From NCBI GenBank assembly GCA_009777685.1, contig WRLJ01000047.1, positions 1 to 10,185 of the forward strand: 10,185 nt of DNA. Reading direction: 5' to 3'. The translations under genes and the position numbers were made by a program. The notes beneath the pieces are model-generated. The model searched no databases and was not told the origin of the DNA. It saw nothing but the letters and a program-made list of their open reading frames with translations. This stretch comes from Oscillospiraceae bacterium (GTDB lineage: Bacteria; Bacillota; Clostridia; Oscillospirales; UBA929). Every line of letters starts with the position of its first letter. Positions within the stretch are counted from its first letter, which is position 1. Positions 1 to 6,282 of the stretch are shown here, piece after piece.

Positions 1-91
1 CATGGCCGAGCTTACGCCGGAGGAAAAGCACGGTATTTCTCACCGCGGGGCGGCCCTGCGAAAGCTGCTGGAACAATGGCCGGACGTATAG
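1..91 (+). CDS. rdgB: RdgB/HAM1-family non-canonical purine NTP pyrophosphatase, C-terminal end (5' partial)
   Basis: Only the last 29 codons are inside the window (reading frame from base 2, stop TAG at 89-91). The peptide contains AELTPEEKHGISHRG followed by ALRKLLEQW. This matches the conserved C-terminus of RdgB/HAM1 proteins, where AELT.EEK..ISHRG.AL closes the nucleotide-binding site; the SHRG residues contact the base. The family hydrolyses dITP, XTP and similar damaged purine triphosphates to monophosphates in the cytoplasm, keeping them out of DNA and RNA. The final 16 bases overlap the start of nadD in another frame, which suggests translational coupling. The visible Met at base 2 is internal, not a start. 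Identification rests on one short but diagnostic block, and the nucleotide-binding N-terminus cannot be checked here. Confidence 0.86.
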   Translation, partial: MAELTPEEKHGISHRGAALRKLLEQWPDV

Positions 92-681
92 CGCTGTACG
101 GCGGCACCTTTGATCCGCCGCACAACGGGCATACCGCCGCGATTCGGGCCGTTCTGGACGCGCTCGCGCCCGGCGCGCTGTACTGGATGCCCGCGCGTCA
201 GGCCCCGCACAAGGGCGAGGCCGCCGCGGGAGCGGAACACCGCTTGGCGATGTGCCGTCTGGCGGCGGCGGAGCTGGGGTCCCGCGTGACCGTCAGCGGC
301 CATGAGATGGGGAGCGGCGTTTCGGGGTACACCGTCGATACGCTGGCGTGGCTGTCCGGGCGGGAACCGGACGCGGAGCTGTGGCTGGTCGTCGGGCAGG
401 ATATGCTGCGAAGCCTCGGGCAATGGCGCGACCCGGCGCGTCTGCTGGGCCTGTGCCGCGTCGCCGCCCTATGCCGCGCGGAGGGGCAGGGGCCGGACAT
501 GGACGAGGCCGCCGAGCGTTTGCGAACACACTACGGGGCCGTCGTGCGGCGCATCGAGCATGAGCCGGTGGAGATCTCCTCCACGCAGCTGCGCGCTATG
601 CTGGGACACGGCGAAGGAAAGGACTTCCTGCCGGGCGCGGTGTGGAACTATATACAGGAAAACACGTTGTACAGAGCATAA
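76..681 (+). CDS. nadD: Nicotinate-nucleotide adenylyltransferase
   Basis: A 201-residue cytoplasmic enzyme that transfers AMP from ATP to nicotinate mononucleotide, making deamido-NAD in both de novo and salvage NAD synthesis. The N-terminus carries the nucleotidyltransferase signature GGTFDPPHNGH (residues 9-19, His16 and His19 at the ATP site). Further on are WMPARQAPHK (the substrate-binding W.P...PHK region), LVVGQDML (about 104-111) and the C-terminal ISSTQLR (167-173), the second ATP-binding motif. Length is normal for bacterial NadD. The ATG at 76 lies within the last codons of rdgB. The upstream ribosome site is weak (GGAA around 70-73), so translation may depend on coupling to rdgB. 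No start further downstream is possible, because the GGTFDP block begins at residue 9. It is followed directly by yqeK, its usual partner in Firmicutes. Confidence 0.97.
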   Translation: MAGRIALYGGTFDPPHNGHTAAIRAVLDALAPGALYWMPARQAPHKGEAAAGAEHRLAMCRLAAAELGSRVTVSGHEMGSGVSGYTVDTLAWLSGREPDAELWLVVGQDMLRSLGQWRDPARLLGLCRVAALCRAEGQGPDMDEAAERLRTHYGAVVRRIEHEPVEISSTQLRAMLGHGEGKDFLPGAVWNYIQENTLYRA

Positions 682-694
682 AGGAGGCCGCCGG

Positions 695-1264
695 ATGGAT
701 GACCTGGCACGGGAGCTGCGCGCTCTCGCCCGTGAAAGACTGCCCGCCAAGCGATACCTGCACACGCTGGGCACGGAGAAGGAGGCGGTCACGCTGGCCA
801 TGCGCTACGGGCAGGACGTGTGCCAGGCCCGCTGTGCGGCTCTGCTGCACGACATCACAAAGCCGGAGCAAAATCAGTTGAAACTTTGCGCGGAATATGG
901 TATAATTCTGCCTGAGTTTGAACGCGGCGTGCCCAAACTGCTGCACGCGCTGACGGCGGAGGCTTACGCCCGCGGCCGCGGACTGCCGCAGGGCGCGCTG
1001 GACGCCATCCGCTGGCACACCACCGGGCGGGCGGGCATGAGCGTTTTGGAGAAAATCCTGTACGTTGCGGATTCCATCGAGCCGTTCCGCAAGCCGTTTG
1101 AGGGATTGCCGGAGATGCGGCGGCTGGCCTATGTTGACCTGGACGGGGCCGCGGCGCTGGGGTTGAGGCTGACCGTAAGAGAGCATCTCGCCGCGGACCG
1201 TGACCTGCACCCCGCCTCGCTGGAGGCGCTGGAGGAATTGACAGAAACCGGCGCGGGAGAATAA
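695..1264 (+). CDS. yqeK: YqeK-type HD-domain Ap4A hydrolase (symmetrical)
   Basis: A 189-residue HD-superfamily metal phosphohydrolase. YqeK proteins cleave diadenosine tetraphosphate symmetrically to two ADP, removing a stress nucleotide made largely by aminoacyl-tRNA synthetases. All expected metal ligands are visible: His23 (YLHTLG), His52-Asp53 (LLHDITK), His84 (LLHAL), His108 (IRWHTTG) and Asp126 (VADSIEP). The open frame runs far upstream inside nadD, but the ATG at 695 is the supported start. An AAGGAGG site at 681-687 lies 7 nt before it and overlaps the nadD stop. Codons 62-71 are AT-rich (ttg aaa ctt ... ata att) in an otherwise GC-rich gene and form a near-perfect promoter sequence, listed separately. 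The last bases also overlap a second promoter candidate. It pairs with nadD in most Firmicutes. Confidence 0.94.
   Translation: MDDLARELRALARERLPAKRYLHTLGTEKEAVTLAMRYGQDVCQARCAALLHDITKPEQNQLKLCAEYGIILPEFERGVPKLLHALTAEAYARGRGLPQGALDAIRWHTTGRAGMSVLEKILYVADSIEPFRKPFEGLPEMRRLAYVDLDGAAALGLRLTVREHLAADRDLHPASLEALEELTETGAGE
878..906 (+). promoter_or_regulatory. Candidate internal sigma-A promoter within yqeK
   Basis: TTGAAA at 878-883 (5 of 6 to the -35 consensus) is followed by a 17-nt spacer and a perfect TATAAT at 901-906. TGG directly precedes the -10, giving an extended -10. Transcription would begin near 913, inside yqeK, and read into the LCP gene about 390 bases on. The codons forming it are AT-rich exceptions in their gene. 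It could still be chance. No transcription data are available. Confidence 0.5.
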
Positions 1265-1265
1265 T
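1238..1265 (+). promoter_or_regulatory. Candidate sigma-A promoter just before the LCP gene
   Basis: A perfect TTGACA at 1238-1243 is followed by 16 nt and AATAAT at 1260-1265 (5 of 6 to the -10 consensus), overlapping the last codons and stop of yqeK. A start near 1272 would give an untranslated leader of about 30 nt before the preferred LCP start at 1304. Position and spacing fit a promoter for LCP-rsfS-leuS. The -35 falls on Glu-Leu-Thr codons, so chance is possible. Confidence 0.5.
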
Positions 1266-1290
1266 CCGCGCGTAAAACTTACAGGGTTAT

Positions 1291-1294
1291 GGAG
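1291..1294 (+). promoter_or_regulatory. Ribosome binding site deciding the LCP start
   Basis: GGAG at 1291-1294 lies 9 nt before the ATG at 1304. The longer in-frame ATG at 1289-1291 would overlap this site and has only a GGG two or three bases upstream. The ATG at 1304 is therefore preferred. Confidence 0.55.
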
Positions 1295-1303
1295 ATACTG
1301 AAT

Positions 1304-2443
1304 ATGAAAAACGGAAAACGGGTCGCCCGTAAAAACGGCGCGGGGAACGGGCCGTCCGACGCATCTAAAATCCCCAAAACGCGGGGCGGCAGGCGAACGG
1401 GAACGCCCCGCGCGGAAAAGAAAGCGAAATCCAAAACGCCGCGCATCCTCCTCGGCTCCCTCTGCGGCCTGCTGCTGATTGGCGCGGCGGTGCTGGCGTA
1501 TCTGTTCTGGCCCCAGGCTCCGGATCAGCCGAGACCGCCGAATATTGTCCCTCCGAGCCTGCCTCCGGAGCAGAGGACGCCGCGCCCGTCCGGCATGACG
1601 CCGTCGCCGGATGAAATTCTGCAAGAGGCGGAATTCAACCCCAACGTCCATCTGATCCTGGGGGCGGCCAATTTTGACGGAGGCAACACGGACACGATCA
1701 TGCTGGGCGCGCTCAACTACAAGGAAAACACCCTGCATGTACTCAGCATCCCGCGTGACACCGTCATTCAGTATAACGGCCGCCAGAGAAGGATCAACAC
1801 CATCTTCAGTCTGGGCGAGCAGAACAAGAGGGGCTCCGGGATGGAGACTCTGGCTATGGAGCTTTACAAGCTGCTGGGGATTCATTCCGGCAACACGGTC
1901 TATATCCGCGCCAACGCCTTCACAAGGGCCGTCAACGCCGTGGGGGGCGTGGAATTCGATGTTCCCATCAACATGTACAAGCCCTACGAGAATATCGACC
2001 TGAAACGGGGACAGCAACGGCTTTACGGGGCGGAGGCGCTGATGCTTCTGCGGTACCGCGGGTACGGGCGGAACAATCAGGCGGGCGTCAGCCACGACGA
2101 CTACGGGCGTATGGAAATGCAGCAGCGCTTCCTGAAGGAAGCCGCCAGGCAGATACTGACGGTGGGGAATATCCCTAAAATCCCGGAATTTGTGAACATT
2201 TTCAACGAAAACGTCGCAACCACGCTGACGACAAACAATATCTCGTGGTTTGCCAATGAAATGACCAAAGTCCCCAACGAAAACATTCACTTCCACACGC
2301 TTCCGACCCAGACCAACATTGTAAACGGCGCCTATTACGAGTATATCAAGGTCGAGGAGGCCCTGGAAATCCTCCAATACATCAATCCCTATACGATGCC
2401 GATCACCCGCGAAATGCTCCGCATCGACTATGCCGCGCAATAA
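1304..2443 (+). CDS. LytR-CpsA-Psr (LCP) family cell-wall glycopolymer ligase
   Basis: About 379 residues from the preferred ATG at 1304 (an in-frame ATG at 1289 would add five). LCP enzymes are membrane-anchored phosphotransferases that move lipid-linked teichoic acids or polysaccharides onto peptidoglycan outside the cell. Layout: a very basic cytoplasmic tail (1-47; 16 Lys/Arg against 2 acidic residues), one membrane helix (about 48-69), a Pro-rich extracellular linker (about 72-105), then the LCP domain. Domain landmarks are NTDTIML (128-134), SIPRDT (148-153), INTIF, AVGGVEFDVP, LLRYRG (248-253) and the DYGRMEMQQRFL region (from 266). The key Asp and Arg residues are present and the domain looks intact. 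A copy between yqeK and rsfS is common in Clostridia. The exact glycopolymer cannot be told. Two candidate promoters lie upstream. Confidence 0.92.
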   Translation: MKNGKRVARKNGAGNGPSDASKIPKTRGGRRTGTPRAEKKAKSKTPRILLGSLCGLLLIGAAVLAYLFWPQAPDQPRPPNIVPPSLPPEQRTPRPSGMTPSPDEILQEAEFNPNVHLILGAANFDGGNTDTIMLGALNYKENTLHVLSIPRDTVIQYNGRQRRINTIFSLGEQNKRGSGMETLAMELYKLLGIHSGNTVYIRANAFTRAVNAVGGVEFDVPINMYKPYENIDLKRGQQRLYGAEALMLLRYRGYGRNNQAGVSHDDYGRMEMQQRFLKEAARQILTVGNIPKIPEFVNIFNENVATTLTTNNISWFANEMTKVPNENIHFHTLPTQTNIVNGAYYEYIKVEEALEILQYINPYTMPITREMLRIDYAAQ

Positions 2444-2445
2444 TC

Positions 2446-2468
2446 CGGCAAACGCGAACGGTTTGCCG
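2446..2468 (+). promoter_or_regulatory. Intergenic RNA hairpin between LCP and rsfS
   Basis: CGGCAAAC (2446-2453) and GTTTGCCG (2461-2468) form a perfect 8-bp stem around a 7-nt loop. It starts three bases after the LCP stop and ends four bases before the rsfS ribosome site (GGAGG, 2473-2477). There is no T-run after it, so it is not a standard terminator. It could protect or process the mRNA, cause partial termination, or modulate rsfS translation. The role is inferred only from position. Confidence 0.5.
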
Positions 2469-2484
2469 TCCGGGAGGGACGCCC

Positions 2485-2832
2485 ATGACGCCGAGGGAAA
2501 TGGCCAAGCTGATCTATACATCGCTGGACGATAAACGCGGGCTGGACATCCGTGTGCTGGAGGTCGGGGATCTGACCGTGCTGGCGGATTTTTTCGTGGT
2601 CGCCACCGCCACGTCCGCCACGCATATCCGCACGCTCGTCGGCGAGTGCGAGCTGAAGCTCAAGGAGCGGGGGGTCCTGCCGCATCATGTAGAGGGGCAC
2701 CACGCCGGAAACTGGGTCCTGCTGGACTTCGGTCCGGTCGTCACGCACGTCTTTCTGGCGGAAACGCGCGAGTTTTACGCGCTGGAACGCCTGTGGAGCG
2801 ACGCTAAGATTTGGAACCCGGAAGAATTATAG
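2485..2832 (+). CDS. rsfS: Ribosome silencing factor RsfS (RsfA/Iojap family)
   Basis: A complete 115-residue protein of normal family length. RsfS binds uL14 on the large ribosomal subunit and blocks joining with the small subunit, lowering translation in starvation or stationary phase. Recognisable blocks are KRGLDIRVLEV, the central DFFVVATATSATHIRTLV, and GHHAGNWVLLDFGPVVTHVF followed by REFYALERLWSDAK. These are the standard Iojap/RsfS landmarks, including the Trp-Val-Leu-Leu-Asp strand and the Leu-Glu-Arg-Leu-Trp helix near the C-terminus. The ATG at 2485 has GGAGG at 2473-2477, 7 nt upstream. It lies 41 bases after the LCP gene, across a hairpin, and 45 bases before leuS. The nadD-yqeK-rsfS association is a long-known Firmicutes arrangement, which supports the call. 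Confidence 0.97.
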   Translation: MTPREMAKLIYTSLDDKRGLDIRVLEVGDLTVLADFFVVATATSATHIRTLVGECELKLKERGVLPHHVEGHHAGNWVLLDFGPVVTHVFLAETREFYALERLWSDAKIWNPEEL

Positions 2833-2877
2833 GGAACGCTTCCCCCGGGCGAGATTACGATGTAGAGGTGTACCGCC

Positions 2878-5301
2878 ATGAGCCGCTATGACCCGAAAAG
2901 CATCGAAAAGAAATGGCAGGGCAAGTGGGAGGAGGCCCGCGTATTCGCGGCGTCCAACCGCTCGGAAAAGCCGAAATACTATGCCCTTGTGGAGTTTCCC
3001 TATCCCTCGGGGGCCGGACTGCACTGCGGGCATACGCGCCCGTACACCGCGCTGGACGCGGTGGCGCGCGTGCGGCGGATGCAGGGCTATAACGTGCTGT
3101 TTCCCATCGGATGGGACGCATTCGGACTGCCCACCGAGAACTACGCCATCGCCAACAAGATTCATCCCGCCGAGGTCACGCGCCGCAACATCGCCGTGTT
3201 CCGCAGCCAGGCCAAGGCGCTGGGCTATGGCTTTGACTACAGCCGCGAGGTCGACACGACGGCCCCGGAATATTATAAGTGGACGCAATGGATTTTTCTG
3301 AAGCTGTTTGAAAAGGGTCTTGCGTACAAGACCGACATGCCCGTCAACTGGTGCGTCTCCTGCAAGTGCGTGCTGGCCAACGAGGAGGTCGTCGACGGCG
3401 GCTGCGAGCGCTGCGGCAGCGAGGTCGTGCGCCGTGACAAGAGCCAGTGGATGCTGCGGATTACGGCCTATGCCCAGCGCCTGCTGGACGATTTGGACAC
3501 GGTGGATTACCCCTCGCGCGTGAAACTTTCCCAGAAAAACTGGATCGGGCGCAGCGAGGGCACGGAGGTGGATTTCCCCGTCGTGTCGGGAGGCCGGCCC
3601 GTGGAGCCGGGCTATGCCCTGCGCGTCTATACGACGCGGCCCGACACGCTGTTCGGCGCGACGTATATGGTCGTCTCGCCCGAGCATCCGATGCTGGATA
3701 CTTACCGGGGGCTGATCCGCAACGCCGGGGCCGTCGACGCCTACCGCGCCGGGGCCGCCCGCAAGAGCGATTTTGAGCGCGGGGAGCTGAACAAAGACAA
3801 AAGCGGCGTGCGGCTGGACGGCGTGCAGGTCATTAACCCCGTGAACAACCGGGAAATTCCCGTCTTTGTCTCCGATTATGTGCTGATGAGCTACGGGACC
3901 GGCGCGATCATGGCCGTGCCGGGCCACGATGAGCGCGACTGGGCGTTTGCCCGCAAGTTCGGGCTTCCGGTCGTCGAGGTCGTCCGGGGGGGCGACGTCC
4001 GTCTGGCCGCCTATACGGACACCGAAACCGGCGTGATGGTCAACTCCGGTTTTCTGGACGGGCTGGAGGTCGCCGAAGCCAAGCGGAGGATTACGGCCTG
4101 GCTGGCGGAGAAGGGCCTTGGGCAGAGCAAGGTCAACTACAAACTGCGCGATTGGGTCTTCGCGCGCCAGCGCTACTGGGGTGAGCCGATTCCGATTATC
4201 CACTGCCCGGAGTGCGGCATGGTTCCGCTGCCGGAGAGCGAATTGCCGCTGACCCTGCCGGAGGTGGACAGCTACGAGCCGACGGATACGGGCGAGAGCC
4301 CGCTGTCGGCCATCCGCGGCTGGGTGGAGACGATCTGCCCCGTCTGCGGCTCGGGCGCCGAACGCGAGACGGACACGATGCCGCAGTGGGCGGGCTCAAG
4401 CTGGTACTTCCTGCGCTACTGCGACCCGCACAACCAAAAGGCCCTGGCCTCGCAGGAGTCGCTGAAATACTGGATGGCCGTGGACTGGTACAACGGCGGC
4501 ATGGAGCATACGACCCTGCACCTGCTGTACAGCCGCTTCTGGCATAAATTCCTGTACGACATCGGCGTGACCGCCATGCCGGAGCCGTATCAAAAGCGCA
4601 CCGCGCACGGGATCATCCTCGGCCCGGACGGCGAGAAGATGAGCAAATCCGCCGGCAATGTGGCCAATCCCATGGACGTTGTGGATCAGTACGGCGCGGA
4701 CACCATGCGCCTTGTGATCCTGTTTATCGGGGATTTCGAGAAGGCCGTCAGCTGGTCGGACAAGGCCGTCGTCGGCAGCCGCCGTTTTCTGGAGCGCGTC
4801 TGGGCGTTGCAGGACGGCCTGCACCCCGGCAAGGCGGTGACTCCCGCGCTGGAGGGCTTGTTGCACAAGACCGTCAAGAAGGTCACGGAGGACGTCGAGA
4901 ATCTGAAATTCAACACGGCCATCGCGGCGCTGATGACGCTGTGCAACGAGATGAGCGGGCAGAAATGCTCGTGGGCGGATTATCAGACGCTGCTGAAGCT
5001 CTTAAACCCCTTCGCGCCGCACATCTGCGAGGAGCTGTGGACGAAATACGGCGCGGGCGGCCTGCTGGCCCTGCAAACCTGGCCGTCCTACGACCCGGCT
5101 AAGACGCTGGACGAGACGGTGGAAATGGCGGTGCAGGTCGCCGGAAAGCTGCGTTCGACGGTCGCCCTGCCGCGCGGCAGCGCGGAGGCGGACGTCATAG
5201 CCGCCGCGCTGGCGGACGCCCGGATCGCCGCCATCGCGCAGGGCCGCGAGCCGAAACGCTCGATCGTGGTGCCCGACAAGCTGGTGAATTTGATTTTCTA
5301 G
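2878..5301 (+). CDS. leuS: Leucyl-tRNA synthetase (LeuRS)
   Basis: A complete 807-residue class Ia synthetase that charges tRNA-Leu using ATP, with an editing domain against norvaline and isoleucine-like errors. Landmarks in order: the ATP-binding HIGH motif as HCGH (49-52); zinc-ribbon cysteines C159, C162, C164, C176 and C179; the editing domain with TTRPDT (252-257) and GHDERD (349-354); LRDWVFARQRYWGEP at the return to the catalytic core; a second Cys set (C443, C446, C487, C490); the MPQWAGSSWYF block; KMSKS (587-591); and the anticodon-binding LNPFAPHICEELW region. It ends with the usual short C-terminal domain. Length matches Bacillus-type LeuRS. The ATG at 2878 has AGAGGTG at 2864-2870, 7 nt upstream. 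The 45-base gap from rsfS is far too short for a T-box leader, so it is probably co-transcribed. Confidence 0.99.
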   Translation: MSRYDPKSIEKKWQGKWEEARVFAASNRSEKPKYYALVEFPYPSGAGLHCGHTRPYTALDAVARVRRMQGYNVLFPIGWDAFGLPTENYAIANKIHPAEVTRRNIAVFRSQAKALGYGFDYSREVDTTAPEYYKWTQWIFLKLFEKGLAYKTDMPVNWCVSCKCVLANEEVVDGGCERCGSEVVRRDKSQWMLRITAYAQRLLDDLDTVDYPSRVKLSQKNWIGRSEGTEVDFPVVSGGRPVEPGYALRVYTTRPDTLFGATYMVVSPEHPMLDTYRGLIRNAGAVDAYRAGAARKSDFERGELNKDKSGVRLDGVQVINPVNNREIPVFVSDYVLMSYGTGAIMAVPGHDERDWAFARKFGLPVVEVVRGGDVRLAAYTDTETGVMVNSGFLDGLEVAEAKRRITAWLAEKGLGQSKVNYKLRDWVFARQRYWGEPIPIIHCPECGMVPLPESELPLTLPEVDSYEPTDTGESPLSAIRGWVETICPVCGSGAERETDTMPQWAGSSWYFLRYCDPHNQKALASQESLKYWMAVDWYNGGMEHTTLHLLYSRFWHKFLYDIGVTAMPEPYQKRTAHGIILGPDGEKMSKSAGNVANPMDVVDQYGADTMRLVILFIGDFEKAVSWSDKAVVGSRRFLERVWALQDGLHPGKAVTPALEGLLHKTVKKVTEDVENLKFNTAIAALMTLCNEMSGQKCSWADYQTLLKLLNPFAPHICEELWTKYGAGGLLALQTWPSYDPAKTLDETVEMAVQVAGKLRSTVALPRGSAEADVIAAALADARIAAIAQGREPKRSIVVPDKLVNLIF

Positions 5302-5331
5302 CGCATCGAAACAAAAGACAGGGGGGAGTCT

Positions 5332-6282
5332 ATGCGGGGGCTGAACATGGAACGGGGCAGACAGGTTTGCCAGGCGATTGTCGGCAATATCGGCAAGGTG
5401 CTGGTCGGAAAACAGAAAACCGCGGAGCTGGCGCTGGCGGCGCTGCTGTGCGAGGGGCATGTGCTGATCGAGGACATTCCCGGCGTGGGAAAAACATCGC
5501 TGGCGGCGGCGATGGCCAAAAGCGTGGACTGTTCCTTCCGCCGCATCCAGTTTACGCCGGACATCCTGCCGTCCGATATCACGGGATTTTCGCTGTTCAA
5601 TCCCAAGCTCGGGGAGTTTGAGTACCGCCCGGGGCTTGTACTGAGTTCCTTTGTGCTGGCCGACGAAATCAACCGCACCTCGCCCAAAACGCAGGCGAGC
5701 CTGCTGGAGGTCATGGAGGAAAGCCAGGTCACCGTGGACGGCGTCACGCGCCGCGTGGGGCCGCCGTTTATGGTCGTGGCGACGCAAAATCCGCTGGAAT
5801 ATGTGGGCACGTACCCGCTTCCGGAGGCGCAGATGGACCGTTTTTTGATGCGCCTGTCGCTGGGGTATCCGGAGAAGAGCGAGGAGGAAGCCATCCTGCG
5901 CCGCTTCAAGGCCGACGACCCGCTGGAGGAGCTGGTTCCGGTCGCCTCCGCGGAGCATATCGTCGCGCTGCAGCAGGGAGTCCGCGTCATCCATGTGGAG
6001 GACAGCCTGTATTCCTTTATCACGGAGATCGTGCGCGCCACGCGCCGCCATCCCGACGTGGAGCTGGGCGCCTCGCCGCGCGCGTCGCTGGCGCTGTTCC
6101 GCGCCTCGCAGGCGTGGGCGCTGCTGGAGGGGCGGGCGTTCATTCTGCCGGACGACGTCAAGTACATGGCCACCCCCGTGCTGGGGCACCGCTTGATCTT
6201 AAAGCAGGAGGCGCGCCTGCGGCATGTCCGTCAGGAGGATGTGATCGGGGCGATTTTGGACAAAGTCGCGGTTGCCGGTTGA
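5332..6282 (+). CDS. MoxR-family AAA+ ATPase
   Basis: A 316-residue cytoplasmic AAA+ ATPase of the MoxR group, thought to act as a chaperone that activates or assembles partner proteins, often with the adjacent DUF58 protein. Visible are Walker A (DIPGVGKTS, 48-56), Walker B (VLADEINR, 108-115), sensor 1 (ATQNP, 150-154), an arginine finger region (MDRF, 168-171) and sensor 2 (GASPRASLAL, from 246). The ATPase core is intact and the length is typical. The start is slightly uncertain. The ATG at 5332 has a G-rich site (5321-5328) with short spacing, while an in-frame ATG at 5347 follows a run of G at 5336-5340; both precede the conserved region. Its stop overlaps the DUF58 start. It lies 30 bases after leuS with no terminator or convincing promoter between them, so it may be read from the leuS transcript. 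Confidence 0.94.
   Translation: MRGLNMERGRQVCQAIVGNIGKVLVGKQKTAELALAALLCEGHVLIEDIPGVGKTSLAAAMAKSVDCSFRRIQFTPDILPSDITGFSLFNPKLGEFEYRPGLVLSSFVLADEINRTSPKTQASLLEVMEESQVTVDGVTRRVGPPFMVVATQNPLEYVGTYPLPEAQMDRFLMRLSLGYPEKSEEEAILRRFKADDPLEELVPVASAEHIVALQQGVRVIHVEDSLYSFITEIVRATRRHPDVELGASPRASLALFRASQAWALLEGRAFILPDDVKYMATPVLGHRLILKQEARLRHVRQEDVIGAILDKVAVAG

Noticed and set aside
1289..1303. Longer LCP start at ATG 1289.
   Set aside because: It would overlap the GGAG that serves the ATG at 1304, and its own upstream site is badly spaced.
596..2521. A 641-codon open frame on the minus strand across nadD, yqeK, LCP and the start of rsfS.
   Set aside because: It is antisense to four clearly identified genes and its product is rich in Arg, His, Gln and Gly without a recognisable domain. 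Long antisense frames are expected opposite GC-rich codon use.
2833..2877. Possible T-box or other riboswitch before leuS; a 5-bp hairpin (GGGAA/TTCCC, 2832-2844) is present.
   Set aside because: The gap is only 45 bases, far shorter than a T-box leader, no T-box consensus is visible, and the hairpin has no T-run.
3251..3279. Promoter-like pair TCGACA, 17 nt, TATAAG inside leuS.
   Set aside because: Each hexamer has one mismatch, but no gene starts within about 2 kb downstream and the amino acids (Tyr-Tyr-Lys) readily explain the AT-rich part.
2827..4203. Long minus-strand open frame opposite leuS (458 codons), and similar ones at 5002-6189 and 9000-10001.
   Set aside because: All are mirror frames of well-supported + strand genes, with low-complexity His/Arg/Gln-rich products and no convincing ribosome site or motif.
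5302..5331. Terminator or promoter between leuS and moxR.
   Set aside because: The 30-base gap holds no inverted repeat with a T-run and no paired -35/-10 hexamers, so separate transcription of the two halves cannot be shown.
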